NCBI RefSeq assembly: GCF_021347895.1
Contig: NC_067129.1
Span: forward strand, 31,471,690 to 31,535,689
DNA length: 64,000 bases
DNA from: Acanthochromis polyacanthus
Taxonomy: Eukaryota > Chordata > Actinopteri > Pomacentridae
Reading direction: 5' to 3'
Under the pieces are notes generated by a model. The model worked only from the letters and a program-made list of their open reading frames with translations. It ran no database searches and was not told the DNA's origin. Position numbers and translations under genes: made by a program. Every line of letters starts with the position of its first letter. Positions within the stretch are counted from its first letter, which is position 1. Of the stretch, positions 39,420 to 51,340 are shown piece after piece.

Positions 39420-40010
39420 GACACTTATCAGAGACTAATCAGAGGCTAATCAGAGGCTAATCAGATGATTGTCAGAGGTTAATCAGATGCTAATCAGAGG
39501 TTAATCAGAGGCTAATCAGAGGCTAATCACAAGCTAACCATTGCCTAATCAGAGGCTAATCAGCGGCTAATCAGAGGTTAATCAGAGGTTTTTCAGAGGT
39601 TGATCAGATGCTAATCAAAGGTTAATCAGAGGCTAAACAGAGGTTATTCGGATGTTTATCAGAATCTAATCAGAGGCTAATCAAAGGTTAATCAGAGACT
39701 AATCAGATATTAATTAGAGGCTAATCAGACGTTAGTCAGAGGTTAATCAGAGGCTAATCAGACGGACATCAGAGGCTAATCAAAGGTTAATTGGAGGCTA
39801 ATTTGAGGTTAGTCAGAGGTTAATCAGATGCTAATCAGAGGTTAGTCAGATGCTAATCAGAAGTTAATCAGACACCAATCAGAGGTTAGTCAGATGCTAA
39901 TAAGAGGTCAATCGAAGGCTAAACAGAGGCTAATCAGAGGCTAGTCAAAAGTTAAAAGGAGGCTAATCAGAGGCTAATCAGGGGTTAATCAGAGGCTAAT
40001 CATCTTTGCG
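39420..40010 (+). repeat. 11-bp tandem array (CTAATCAGAGG)
   Basis: About 50 units of the form CTAATCAGAGG or TTAATCAGATG, the 11-bp register being kept for most of the length. Confidence 0.95.
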
Positions 40011-40199
40011 TAATATGTGTGATATGAGCTTTACTTCCACTAAAACCAACATTAATAAATGGTAATGTAATGAGTCCAGGTTCAGTTATTTCTCATCAAA
40101 AACCTCCAACATCAAAAAGAAAAAAATGCTGTTCTGCTCTCAGGCTGCTGCTCAGGTGCTTCATCTTCATTTTACTGTGACAAAGAGTCAAATGGACAA

Positions 40200-40975
40200 A
40201 CTTCAGTGTCAGTGTGTCTGCAGAGACACAATGTTTGGGACAGTTTAGTTTCTTTTCTGCTGTTTTGTGTCTTGTTGTTGTCATGTTGTCTTATTTTGGG
40301 TATTTTGAGTCGTATTTTTGTCATTTTGTGCCTTGTTTTTGTCTTATGTCTCGTTTGTGTCTTTTTTGGGCTCAGTTGTGTCATTTCAATTTTGTTCTGT
40401 GTCATTTTATCTCATGGTGTGTCTCGTTTTTGTTGTATTGTTTGTGCCATTTTGTGTCGCATTTTGTTCCGTATTTTTGTAGTTTTGTGTCGCATTTTGT
40501 TCCGTATTTTGTAGCTTTGTGTCCCATTTGGATCATTTATGGCTCATTTCTGTAATTTAGTGACTTTTTTTTTGTCATTTTGTGGGTCATTTTTGTTGTA
40601 TTGTGTCTTATTTTGTGTCTTTCTAGGTTTTGTTGCGTGTCTCATTTGTGCCACTTTGCATTTTACTCTTATTTTGTGGCTTTGCCTTGTTTGTTATTTA
40701 TTATTCTGTTTGTGTCATTTTTTTTTTGTTTTGCGAAGTGTTTTTGTTGTGCCTTGTTTTGTTGTAATTTTTGTTTTCATAGTTGTGTGTCATTTGGGTC
40801 ACTTTGTATTTCATTTTTTTGTCATTTTGTGCCTTATTTTTTGTAGTTTTGTGTCTCATTTGTGTAATTTAGTGTCTTTTCGTCATTTTTGTGTCTTGTT
40901 TGTATCATTTACATCATTTTTTTGTCATTTTGTGTCTCATTTTTGTTGTTTTGTGTCTGGTTTGTTATACAAGCT
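40200..40975 (-). repeat. TTTTGTGTCTCATTTTTGTTG array (reverse of the CAAAGAGACAC family)
   Basis: Degenerate units TTTTGTGTCTCATTTTTGTTG and TGTCATTTTGTGTC. Reverse complemented, they read GACACAAAATGACAAAAATG, the family seen in the + direction at 9-11, 23.7 and 25.6 kb. Phe/Leu/Cys/Val-rich frames are by-products. Confidence 0.93.
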
Positions 40976-42119
40976 GACAAAAAGTGAAAACTTTTGGATG
41001 TACTGAAAGATATTTTTAGTGATAATGATGGTTAAAGGGCTACAATATTTTGTTTTGTTTTGTTTTAGTTGGTTACTTTCTGAAATATTCTGTATTTTAG
41101 CATTCAGGATGGAAACCCTGCAGGGAAGCTGTTATCAGTACAGCACTGCAGAGGGAGTTCATTTTCCATTACTCATGAGAACAACAGAAATAAACTTATT
41201 ATTTCTTCATAGTTAAAAAAAAAGCCCTATTTTTCCCAAACAGAACCAGAAGAAGAGGAGTTATTGTTGCACCGTTTGAAGCCGGAGAGGAGCTTGTGCA
41301 ACAGTTGGACAGATATCGATCAGATCGGAGCAGATTCATCAGACTGGAAATAGAAACTGCCTCCAGTTGGTCCAGAAAGCTTCTTTGAGATGGATGTTTG
41401 CAGCCTGAGGGGGTTTTATCAGGCCGAACACGGTTTTCTTCGTGCTGAAATATAAACATTTTGCCCACAGGCAGGTCAGAGCACTTCAATGTATCGCAGC
41501 AGCTCAGGAGCTTTTCTGAAATCTTATTTTCGCTTCTCTGCAGCACAACAAACGTCCTCACCTGCTGAGGAGAAAATGTCAAACTAATTTGTGTCATTCA
41601 GCAGATTGTGAGTCTGTCTCTTTGTTTTATGATGCTTCAGACAGAGAATAAAAGGAAGCATCAAGTCACTTAACTCACCTGTAAAGGAAAGAGTCTGTCG
41701 GCTGTGATTTGTGTCCCAGAGATCCTTAAAAGCAGCAGAACCGCTGACAAACCTGAGCAGGTGTCTGAACGCTGCAGTAAATCAGAGTCCTTCTCTGTAA
41801 TTAGCAGCAGGTGTGAAGGACCCAGTTAGAAATGACCTGCTTCTGCTTTTCAAATGTTCAGCCAGAAAACACCTGCAATCTCCTCACTCCAGAAGTAAAA
41901 AGTGAAAATGTTAGCGGAAAGAAACATCATGATCTTCTGTGAAAACACAAACACATCCTGCAAGAAAAAAAAAATGATTCAAAAAAAAAAAAAGAACAGA
42001 GTGTCAAAATAAATTTTAAACTGTAGCTTTAAATGCTGCTGAGCTGCTGCTGGCTCCGCCCCCTTCAGGAAGAAGACTCTCTGTGCCAGTATTTAATAGC
42101 GTGAGAAAAACAATCATTT
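40976..42119. other. Non-coding intron sequence
   Basis: Unique-looking sequence between two blocks of the TGTGTC array. No gene recognised. Confidence 0.5.
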
Positions 42120-42610
42120 CACATGGAAATATCACAGAATTATCAGCACAATTGTTTTTTTGCTATGCTGTGTCTAATTTTTGATATTTTTAATCATATT
42201 TTTGTTATTTTGCGTTTCATTTTATTGTTTTGTATCCGGTTTGTATCATTTTATGTCTCATTAGTGTTATTTTGTGTCTTTTTGTCTCATTGTTTCATTT
42301 TGTCGTTTTGTGTCTTGTTTTGTTGTATGGTATCTCATTTGTATAATTTTTGACATTTTGTGGCTTGGTTTGTTGTTTTGTGTCTTGTTTGTATTATTTG
42401 TATTATTTTATGTCTCTTTTTTGCCATTTTGTGACTTGTTTGTATGATTTCGTGTCTTGTTTGTGTCATTTTGTCTCATTGTGTGTCTTATTTTTGTTGT
42501 TTTGATGTATTGTGTGTTGTTTGTGTCTCTTTCCTTTTGGAAATATCTCAGAATTCTCAGCACAGTTGTCGTTTTTTGTCATGTTTTGTCTTATTTTTGA
42601 TGTTTTGAAT
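42120..42610 (-). repeat. TGTGTC array, block interrupted by a Tc1-like element
   Basis: Same family as 40200-40975. It stops at the TA target of the element at 42611 and resumes for about 70 bp after 44272. Confidence 0.9.
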
Positions 42611-44272
42611 TACACTGCTCAAAAAAATTAAAGGAACACTTGAAAATACATCATATTTCAATACAGGGAAAACACAAACTGGATATTGAATTACACTGCT
42701 CAAAAAATTAAAGGAAACACTTTGAAAATACATCATATTTCAATACGGGGAAAACACAAACTGGATATTAGCATTGATATGGACTGGATCATTTGTTAGG
42801 AATGAAAAGATGCCACATTGTTTGATGGGAATGAAAATTATCAACTCCCAAGGGGGCAAAATTCACGACACCCCAAAATCAAAGTGAAAAACTGACGTGG
42901 CAGGCTGGTCCATCTTTCTGAAATTCCTTGGCAGCAGCTCAAAATGGTATTCAGTAGTTTGTATGGCCTCCATGTGCTTGTATGCATGACTGACGATGCC
43001 GGGACAAGCTCTGAATGAGACGACAGATGGTGCCCTGGGGTATCTCCTCCCAGAACTGAACCAGGGCATCACTGAGCTCCTGGACAGTCTGAGGAGCAAC
43101 CTGATGGTGTCAGATGGAACAAAACATAATGTTCCAAAGGTGTTCTATTGGATTCAGGTCAGGTGAGCATGGGGGCCAGCTGATGGCATCAGTTCCTTCA
43201 TCCTCCAGGAACTGCATGAGTTCTCTTACCACATAAGACTGGCCATTGTCCTGCACCAGAAGGAATCCAGGACCACTGCACCAATGTAGGGTCTGACAAT
43301 GGGTCAAAGGATTTCATCCTGATACCTAAAGGCAGTCAGAATGTCATTGTCCAGCCTGTAGAGGTCTGTGTGTCCCTCCATGGATATGCCTCCCCACACC
43401 ATCACTGACCCACCACCAAACCGGTCACGCTGAACAATGTTACAGGCAGCATAACGTTCTCCACGGCTTCTCCAGACCCTTTCATGTCTGTCACATGTGC
43501 TCAGGGTGAACCTGCTCTCATCTGTGAAAAGCACAGGGCACCAGTGGTGGACCTGCCAATTCCTGTGTTCTATGGCAAATGCCAGCCGAGCTCCACGGTG
43601 CCGGTCAGCGAGCACAGGGCCCACTAGAGGACGCTGGGCCCTCAGACCACTCTCATTACATCTCTTTCTGATTGTTTGGTCAGAGACATTCACACCAGTG
43701 GTCTGCTGGAGCTCATTTTGTAGAGCTATTGCAGTGCTCATCCTGTTCCTCCTTGCACAAAGGAGCAGATATCTGTCCTGCTGATGGGTTGAGGACCTTC
43801 TACAGTCCTGTCCAGCTCTCTTAGACTAACTGCCTGTCTCCTGGAATCTCCTCCATGCTCTTGAGAATGTGCTGGGAGACACAGCAAACCTTCTGGCAAT
43901 GGCACGCATTGATGTTTCATCCTGGAGGAGTTGGACTGTCTGTGGAACCTCTGTAGGGTCCAGGTATCGCCTCATGCTACCAGAAGTGACACTTACCCTA
44001 GCCAAATGCAAAACTAGTGAAAAACAGTCAGAAAACATCAGGAAGGAAAAAAATGTCAGTGGCCTTCACCTGTAAACTCATTCCTGTTTTGGGGGTTGTC
44101 TCATTGTTACCCCTCTAGTTCATCTGTTGTTAATTTTATGAACACCAAAGCAGCTGAAACTGACTAAAAAGCCCCTCAGATACTTACTTGACCAGATCAG
44201 TATTCCACGTTTCACTGATTTGATGCAATACTTAGATTAAAAAGTGTTCCTTTAATTTCTTTGAGCAGTGTA
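42611..44272 (-). mobile_element. Tc1-like element with a duplicated end
   Basis: It is bounded by TA + CACTGCTCAAAAAAATTAAA (left) and GAGCAGTG + TA (right, 44263-44272). Terminal inverted repeats match for about 28 bp. The left terminal 81 bp is present twice in tandem (starts at 42613 and 42694), with AATTACACTGCTC at the head of each. The transposase inside is broken. Confidence 0.92.
42863..44038 (-). pseudogene. Broken Tc1-like transposase
   Basis: Pieces in order on the minus strand: the DNA-binding part at 43826-44038 (MRRYLDPTEVPQTVQLLQ, FAVSPSTFSRAWRRF); the catalytic middle at 43304-43741 with [10 protein letters not shown] (first D) and [12 protein letters not shown]; then 43110-43307 with LLVQDN (second D) and [12 protein letters not shown] (E); and a C-terminal scrap at 42863-43099. 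The pieces lie in different frames, so several frameshifts separate them. It has lost function. Its sequence is distinct from the intact copy at 35.7-36.8 kb, so it belongs to another Tc1 subfamily. Confidence 0.92.
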
Positions 44273-44340
44273 CTTTATCTCAATGTGAGTCTCATATTTG
44301 TTGAATGTGTCTTGTTTTTGTTGTGTTGTCTTGTTTACTT

Positions 44341-44724
44341 CTGCATTTAGAGTACAAAATAAATGACTAAGGCTTTTATACAAAGCAGGGCTGCTACAAA
44401 CATCCATTCTTTGAGGCTACATTTCCATAAACAGCTCCTGGGATGTGTGTCTTTAGATGGTCATGGATTAAAAGCAGGTTTTCTTTCACTATTTCCCTGA
44501 ACGCAGTCGGTAAATGAAAAACCTCAGCCTCTCGTGACTCATCATCACTTTGCATCATCGTTGACACATGCAGCTCCGTGACTAATCCTCACAACGCTTC
44601 TGATTGTTGGCGACTCGCTGCTTTTTGTGAACGTTCGCAGGCAGAATATAACAGACAGGAAGTGGATTCAGATCCTAGAGTTTAAAACAAAACCTAAAAA
44701 CACCCAGGACAACCAGCGGGTTTA
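44341..44724. other. Short non-repetitive interval
   Basis: Unique-looking sequence between two array blocks. ATCCTA(G/C)AGTTTAAAACAAAACCT near 44674 returns near 46355, after the next array block, so this interval is part of a larger duplication. Confidence 0.6.
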
Positions 44725-46315
44725 GTGTCCCATTTGTGTCATTTTATGCCTTATATTTATAATTTTTGTCTCATTTGTCTCATTTGTGTCATTTTATGTC
44801 TTGTATTTACAATTTTTGTCACATTATGTGTCTCATTTTTGTTCTATCGTGTCTTGCTTGTTGTTTTGTGTCACTATTTTATTTTTTGTATATCTTTTGT
44901 GATTTTATGTTAAATTTTGTGTCTTGTTTGTGTCAGTTTGCATCTCTTCTCATTCTCATTTCTGTCTAATTTGTTGTAATTTGTCTCATTTGTGTTTTTT
45001 TGTCTAATTTGTGAGTCATTTGTGTAATTTTGCGTCTTTTGTCATTTTGTGTCTCGACACGATTTTGTGTCTTGTTTTTTGATTAATTGTGTGTTGTTTG
45101 TGTCATATTGTGTAATTTTGTGTCTCTTTTGCAATATTTTTTTGCGATATATTTGTGTTGTTTTGCCTCATTTTTTCATTTTTGTTTAGTGTCTTGTTTG
45201 TGTCATTTTGTGCTTTCTGTTTGTAATTTTGTGTCTCATTTTGTCATTTTTTGTCGCTTTGTGTCTCATTTTTGTTGTTAGGTGTCTAAATTTTCAGTTT
45301 TTGTGTAATTTGTGTCGTTCTGCATCATAATTTTGACATTTTGTGTCTCATTTTTGACATTTTGTGGCTCATTTTTTGTCATTTTGTGTCTAATTTATGT
45401 CTTTTCATTTCTCATTTGCGTAATTTTGGTTATTACTTTCGTCATTTTGTGTCATTTTGTGTTATTTTGTCTCATTATGCCTCATGTTTTGTTGTTTTGT
45501 GTCTTGTTTTTGCTGTATTGTCTAAGTTATATCTTTTTATGTCTCATTTGTGTCATTTGCACCTTGTTTATGTTGTTTTGTGTCTCAGTTTTGTTGTTTT
45601 GTGTCTAAGTTGTGTCTTTTGTGCCTATTTGTGTCACTCTGCATCTTACTTTTGACATTTTGTGCCTAGTTTGTGTCATTTACATTGTGTCTCATTTCTG
45701 TTGTTTTGTGGCTTGTTTTTGCTGTATTGTGTCTTGTTTGTGTCATTATCTGTCTCATTATGTCATTTTGGGCCTCATTTTTTGTCATCTTGTGTCTCTC
45801 TTGTGTTGTTTTGTGTGTTGTGTTATTTTGTCCCATTTTGTGCCTCTTTTTTGTTGTATTGTGTCTCATTAATGTTTTTTTATTTCTCATTTGTGTAATT
45901 TTGCTGATTTCTTCTGTCATTTTGCGTCTTGTTTGTGTTATTTTGTCTCATTGTGTGTCTCATTGTTGTTGTTTTGTGTCTTGTTTTTGCTGTACTGTGT
46001 GTTGTCTCTTTGTGTCTTTTTTGTGTCATTTTGTTTCCCATTTTTGACATTTCGCGTCTCATTTTGTGGCTTTTGTGTCACATTTTTTGTTGTATTGAGT
46101 GTCATTTATGTGTTTTCATCTCTCATTTGCATAATTTTGCTTATTATTTTTGTCATTTTGTGTATGTTCGTCTCATTTTGTGTCACATTGTTTGGTATTT
46201 TGTGCATTGCCTTTGTTGTTCTGTGTGTTGTTTGTATGTTTCATGTCTTGTTTGTGTCATTATGTGTCTTTTTCTGTCATTTTGGGTCTCATTTTTGTTG
46301 TTTTTTTAAAAAAAT
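44725..46315 (-). repeat. TGTGTC array, main block
   Basis: 1.6 kb of TTTTGTGTCATTTTGTCTCAT-type units with no fixed period (about 18-30 bp), same family and direction as 40.2 and 42.1 kb. Confidence 0.93.
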
Positions 46316-47150
46316 ATTTGCATTCACATTCTAACAACAAGGAATAATTTCAGATCCTACAGTTTAAAACAAAACCTTCACAGCAAAGTGAAAACATCCA
46401 GAATCACCAAGTGATGAGATTTAAATGAAGACTGAAGTGAGAATGTGAATCAGCAGCAGTGAATCAGTGTTTGTGCTGCAGTTTCTCTGCTAGAAATGAT
46501 GAAGTCTTCAGAGGGAGGCAGGAAGAACAAGCGAAGCCTGAAATAGGACTGAGTGATATAAGAGAGAAAAACAAAAGGAGAAGATGTTCGCTGACGCCTC
46601 TCGTTCCCACGGCTGAGCTCATTGTCACAAGTATCGCAGCCGGCAGGTGTTAATTACACTTGTTTCGGTCGTGACCTGAAAACCAAGTGTGTCTGCACGC
46701 TCACACATACTTTATTATGGCAGCATCATGCTTCTATTGAGACAAATGGATTCCAAACTGCAGCGTGTCGTCCAGTCATTACGAGGCTTTCTCTCTTTCT
46801 GCTCCTCGTTAGGGCCTCATTTCCTGCTCCCACACACTTTACATAACAACCGCTTTTCTAAGCAAACTTTTAAACACTCGTAGTTTAAGAAATCATAACA
46901 CAAAAAGCCATAACTGACCTTGTGTGCAAATCGTTAAGACTTATGGAGTAAATGTACTTCAGACAAAGAGTGAAGACACGATTGTGAGGACTGATATAAA
47001 GGATCAGGAATCAAGTTTTTGCGTCCAATCTGATGTGTTTCCTTTAATCCTTTAATATGTTGTATCTGCTGATAATAATACCATTTTGTGAGATACTACA
47101 CACTGTAGCTACTGTAGAGTAACAGTAATACCTGGTTTACTATGGTGAAG
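46316..47150. other. Non-coding intron sequence with a small duplication
   Basis: 46826-46918 (CCACACACTTTACATAACAA through CACAAAAAGCCATAACTGA) is repeated at 47670-47762. No gene recognised. Confidence 0.7.
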
Positions 47151-47231
47151 TCATTGCAGAAGTTCATTGATTAAAGGGGCACCATGACAAAGTCTCTTGT
47201 GACACTTAATGACCATCGACTGTCGCATAGA

Positions 47232-47630
47232 TACAGGGTGTGCTCAACTTAAGTTGGAGTTCGTCTTATGGATCGACATAAGACAATTTTCACCGTAAGT
47301 CGGTACTTCTGTGAAAATGCAAACAAAGCCATTACATGTATCATGATGTTGATAAGTTCTTCGGAAAAACCATGACTAACAATGATTTTCGTGCATGAGT
47401 CATTTTAGAAGAAGACAACAGAATATGTTGCACTGTTGAAGGGAAAAAGTTAGCAAATGTAGCACAATCCAAGGTGGCGTACAACCGGCGCATGTAAACA
47501 AAGCCGTCTTATAGCGCCACGTGACACCGTTTTCAACCACTTCGCTCACCCACAAGTTCCACGTGACCAGTTCTGACATAATGACAAAACGCCGTAAGTC
47601 GAGGATGTTGTAACCCAACGACCCCCTGTA
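47232..47630. mobile_element. MITE, pogo/Tigger-like, copy 1
   Basis: It runs from TACAGGG to CCCCTGTA with inverted ends (CTTAAGTTGGAG.../...CGTAAGTCGAGGATGTTG) and TA at each edge. It shares AATGCAAACAAAG, CACAATCCAAGGTGGCGTAC and GTAAACAAA with the copy at 61326-61750. No coding capacity. The superfamily is inferred from TIR style and TA target. Confidence 0.82.
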
Positions 47631-48239
47631 TTATCTCAATCAATTAGGATAGTATTTCTCATTCTGGTGCTTCCACACATTTTACATAACAACCACTTTT
47701 CTCAGCAAAGTTTTATAAACTCGTGGCTTAAGAAATCACAGCACAAAAAGCCATAACTGAACTTGAATGCAGCCATTTAGTAGCTGCAATCCATGAAGTA
47801 AAGACTGATAGAAAAGGGTTTCTATAAGGAATGTACCAGTAGCGTTTATTTGCTCCTGGTCCGATATATCACACAGGAAATAGGACGATGGAGGTTTGTT
47901 CTGTCAGCCTGTATGGTGATTTTACATGGTTAGAGAGGCAAAGAGTTCTACCTGACAAGGACATTAAGAGACCATAAAAATGGTGCTTGTCTTCTTTGAG
48001 TTTAACCCTTAGAGACAAATTTGTTTTCCTTTTGAGTTGAATTGCTCTCAAAGTATTTATTACATGTTTGTGTTGCTGATATCAAATGAAAGATCACAAC
48101 TGGACCTCACTAATGACGCCAGTGGCTCATCTGTGTGATGAAGTGTTGTTGAGAAAATAAGTTTGAATTTCCATCGGTTCTTGTCTCTTGGTGATTGTAG
48201 TTTTTTCCAGTCTGGTCTAACCGAGTGTCTTTCTTTCAG
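47631..48239. other. Last part of the prr7 intron
   Basis: It contains the second copy of the small duplication (47670-47762) and ends in TGTCTTTCTTTCAG, the prr7 acceptor. Confidence 0.7.
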
Positions 48240-48781
48240 ACACTGATATCTTCGGGAAGCCGCCCTGCTACGAGGAGGCCGTCCTGATGGAGGATCCTCC
48301 GCCGCCCTATAGCGAGGTCCTGGCCGATCCGCGAGGAGGAACCTACCTGAAGCCCGGCCCGCTCCGAGCACCGCCGCCGCCTCTGAGGGAAACCCACGAT
48401 CCGGCTCCGGTGTTCACCTCCGAGACCAGCAAGCCCCTGGCGACGACCGTGTTCCCCGACCGAGGCTACTCCTCCCTGATCCGCCTGCCTTCGTCCCAGC
48501 GCTGGGACTCCCTGGGTCACCTCCTGTCCAACATGGACCTCAACCACAACACCCTCACCCCACCGGGCCGCTCGCTCCAGGCCGCCGCCACCATGGCAAC
48601 CATGCCCCGCCGGGAGCCCAGGACTCATCATGAAGGACTAAGAGGTGGAATACAAGGACTTCAGGGGGGGTTTCAAGGAGGCCTGCAGGGGCTCCAGGGC
48701 ATTCACGGACTGAGAGGTTTGGAGCCCAGCTGTGGGATGCCAACAGCCTTCCCCCTGCTGGGTCGGAGCACCGCCGTCTAG
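48240..48781 (+). CDS. prr7: prr7 coding exon 2 (residues 119-298 and stop)
   Basis: The exon opens after TTTCTTTCAG and completes codon 119 (G|AC, Asp). It encodes KPPCYEEAVLMEDPPPPYSE (residues 125-144), the most conserved cytoplasmic stretch of PRR7, with a PPPPY motif that fits WW-domain partners. FPDRGYSSLIRLPS follows. The protein ends FPLLGRSTAV; the last three residues (TAV, 296-298) match the PDZ ligand by which PRR7 binds PSD-95-type scaffolds. The predicted protein of 298 residues compares with about 274 in mammals. Residues 251-278 form a GLQG/GLRG-rich low-complexity insert that I do not know from the mammalian protein. High GC in the exon contrasts with the intron. The stop is TAG at 48779. 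Confidence 0.95.
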
Positions 48782-49640
48782 ACCTGGCCTCCGACAGGAG
48801 TTTATTTAAAGAGTCTTTAAGCAGGAGGTCTGCCTGCCTCAGTGTTCACCGCCGCTAGAAGTAGAGATTTAACTCCCCGAACAGCTGAAGGAGGGTTAAA
48901 GTGCTGCAAAAGCGTCAGGAGTTCAGTTCCCCCAGCGGCTCTGTGGGCGATTGATGCCACTTACTCTGCCGGGATCTTAGCTTTGAGCTCGGCGTGTGGG
49001 TAAAGGAGGAAATTACACACAGTTTTCCGAGCGGTGTTGTTGAGTCATGGAGGTATTCTGGTGTCACATTGAAGCTAATTGAGTCTTTTGAAGAAAAAAA
49101 GAGCTCGAACAGCGATCGAGCAGTGAGCACAGCTGCTTCTCCGCCTCTATTTCCACCTCCAGCTCCCCTCTTTGCCCTCTCATTCATCCCCGATCTCCTC
49201 TCCCGGCGCCTCAGCAACCTATTGTACCAGCTTGCTGTTGCCATGGCTCCCGGGAGCTGTCTGTTGCCCACGGCGACCTCTCCTCTTTTATCTGCTTTGA
49301 TTTTGTCCAAGACTCCGTCGCCTCTCGATGACTGTGGGCTTTAACGGTGACAAAAGCACACGTGGTGGTGACCTTCGAGCTGAAGGCCAGTTTTCATAAA
49401 ACATTTTTAAAAGGCAGAATCCATAGAGACCGAGTGGATTTCATTTTGTATCACGCTGCTTCGTTGTTTTCTGTGTCGTCTTTGCTCCAAACAGTCGGTG
49501 GGGCCCCTTTATTTTCCTGGATGATGTCAGCCGGATTTCAAGAAGAATTTTTCTTGTACAAACTTAATATCATTCTTTTAAAGTTTGTGACGAATAATGC
49601 CTTTTCACTTGTGAAATAAAAACATCTTCATCTGCGAGGC
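48782..49640 (+). other. prr7: prr7 3' UTR (inferred)
   Basis: GC-rich sequence continues from the stop to about 49330, then declines to an AATAAA at 49615. Open frames in it have no recognisable domains. Confidence 0.6.
49615..49620 (+). terminator. prr7: Poly(A) signal AATAAA
   Basis: GTGAAATAAAAACATC, about 830 bp after the prr7 stop codon on the same strand. An exact canonical hexamer; use is inferred. Confidence 0.55.
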
Positions 49641-50430
49641 TCCTTCCACTGATTTATGAAGTCATAAAGGGGCAAGAAAGAAGTTTTCAGTCCAAAAAAG
49701 CATCTCTTTTTCCAATAATAGGGTTTCCCTTTTATTATCCTTGTTTGTCTGTCAGTGTTGAATTGAAGGTTGTTTTTGGTTTCTACCACCTCAGATCTGA
49801 TCCTAAACCAAAGTCAGGTTTGGATCCAAATTGTACTGACCAGGTGGATTCAGGACGACAACGAAAACTGTTTGATGATGTTTATTCCAGTTTTCTTCTT
49901 AATTATATGCATGATAATTACTGTTAAAATATTATGTTGATTTAAAAAAAAATGTTCCAAAAATTACAAGAGACATCACTGAAAAAAATACCAAAATATT
50001 TTTTAACAGTTTTATTTGAGATTCAGAGAAAAATTACATTTCAGGGGGAACTTAAGACTTTTTTGGCGTTTAAAAAATATTTTTAAACATTCTTTTCTCC
50101 TAGTTTTTTTTCCCCCCAAAATCTGGTCTCAGGACAATTAAATTAACACAACAACTGTATGCTTTAGTATTTTGTACATGGATTATTTGAAATTTAATGG
50201 ATGGGATGTAAAATGTCCTCCAATTCTGGAATGACCCTTAGAGCAAATAGTCACATTGATCTCCATGTTGAATTGAAGTTTGGGTCCAAACTGTTTGAGA
50301 AAAGTTTGATAGGTTTGATAAGTTCTGGTCGCCCGAAAACCCCTGGAAGTTCCTGCTGAAGAGATCTTGAGATTCTCTCTTACTTCAAATTCTGATTGAC
50401 AGACACATTAAATAAAGAGAAAAGCAAACC
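49641..50430. other. Intergenic stretch
   Basis: AT-rich and unique-looking. No gene recognised. Confidence 0.5.
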
Positions 50431-50434
50431 AACG

Positions 50435-50620
50435 CCTTAAATAGATAATAATTCCAACATGAACAACAGATACTCTGTGTTTCTGGTTTGATAATTTAGT
50501 GTTTCTGAGGTAAAATTTGTTCAAACTTTCCCTCGCTGATGATTTACCTCTAAAACATCAACCACAACTATCTGTTTACAACTTGAAAACTTACATTTTT
50601 CTTACATGGAGGATTTTTTA
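50435..50620. repeat. Partial copy of 3'-flank segmental repeat
   Basis: ATAATTCCAACATGAACAAC, TTTCTGGTTTGATAATTTAGTG, TTTACCTCTAAAACATC match the copies at 51000 and 54890 kb in order. Confidence 0.8.
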
Positions 50621-50989
50621 GCAATATTTGTTAGTTCTTGTAATTAATGCGTTTTTCTGAAGGTTTTCTGTTGTTCTGTGACTCATATGATGGACGAATG
50701 TTGCCGTTCGGCATCAGAAATGTTAATATTGGGGGAAAAATAGGCATTATTGATAAAATGTTGGTGAAACAAAAGAAAACACAAACCTATGGCAGCAATA
50801 ATGACGCTATCGGCTTCACCTGTATAGACTGTACCACATGTCAGGTAACAGAGGGGTGAACAAAACATAAAATACACAAGGAATGCAAAGAAATCACAAA
50901 TACATTCACCTGGTTTCTGCTGACAAACACTTGAAACACAGAGACATGTTCTTTAAATGACTTAATAACTGCAACAATCCCTGTGAGAT

Positions 50990-51340
50990 CTAAAAAGCAG
51001 AACATCAAACTCATCCCGTAAATAGTTTATAATTCCAACATAAACAACAAATAATTTGTGTTTCTGAAGTAAAACTTATTCAAACTTCCTCTGGCTGCTG
51101 ATTTACCTCTGAAACATCGTCACATTTTAGCCTCTAAAACCATGTTTGACTTCATTCCTCATCCAGAAAGTGACAACCAGAACAATTTGTTTAAATGTCA
51201 GGTCCTCTGCTGCCACTAAAGAATGGTAATGATGCTTTTAAATGATTAGAATCTGACTTCCATCAAGGTAGAAAGTCTCAATAATAACATTGGAGCCAAT
51301 TATTCCCATAAAATGAATGAGGGTTATGTAATATAATGTT
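50990..51340. repeat. Copy of 3'-flank segmental repeat
   Basis: It matches 54890-55300 over about 350 bp at roughly 90 per cent or more, for example CCATGTTTGACTTCATTCCT and ATAATAACATTGGAGCCAAT. Confidence 0.93.

Noticed and set aside
40206..46334. Many hydrophobic open frames that look like small membrane proteins
   Set aside because: They come from the TTTTGTGTC repeat read in several frames; Phe/Leu/Cys/Val bias with no start context or domain.
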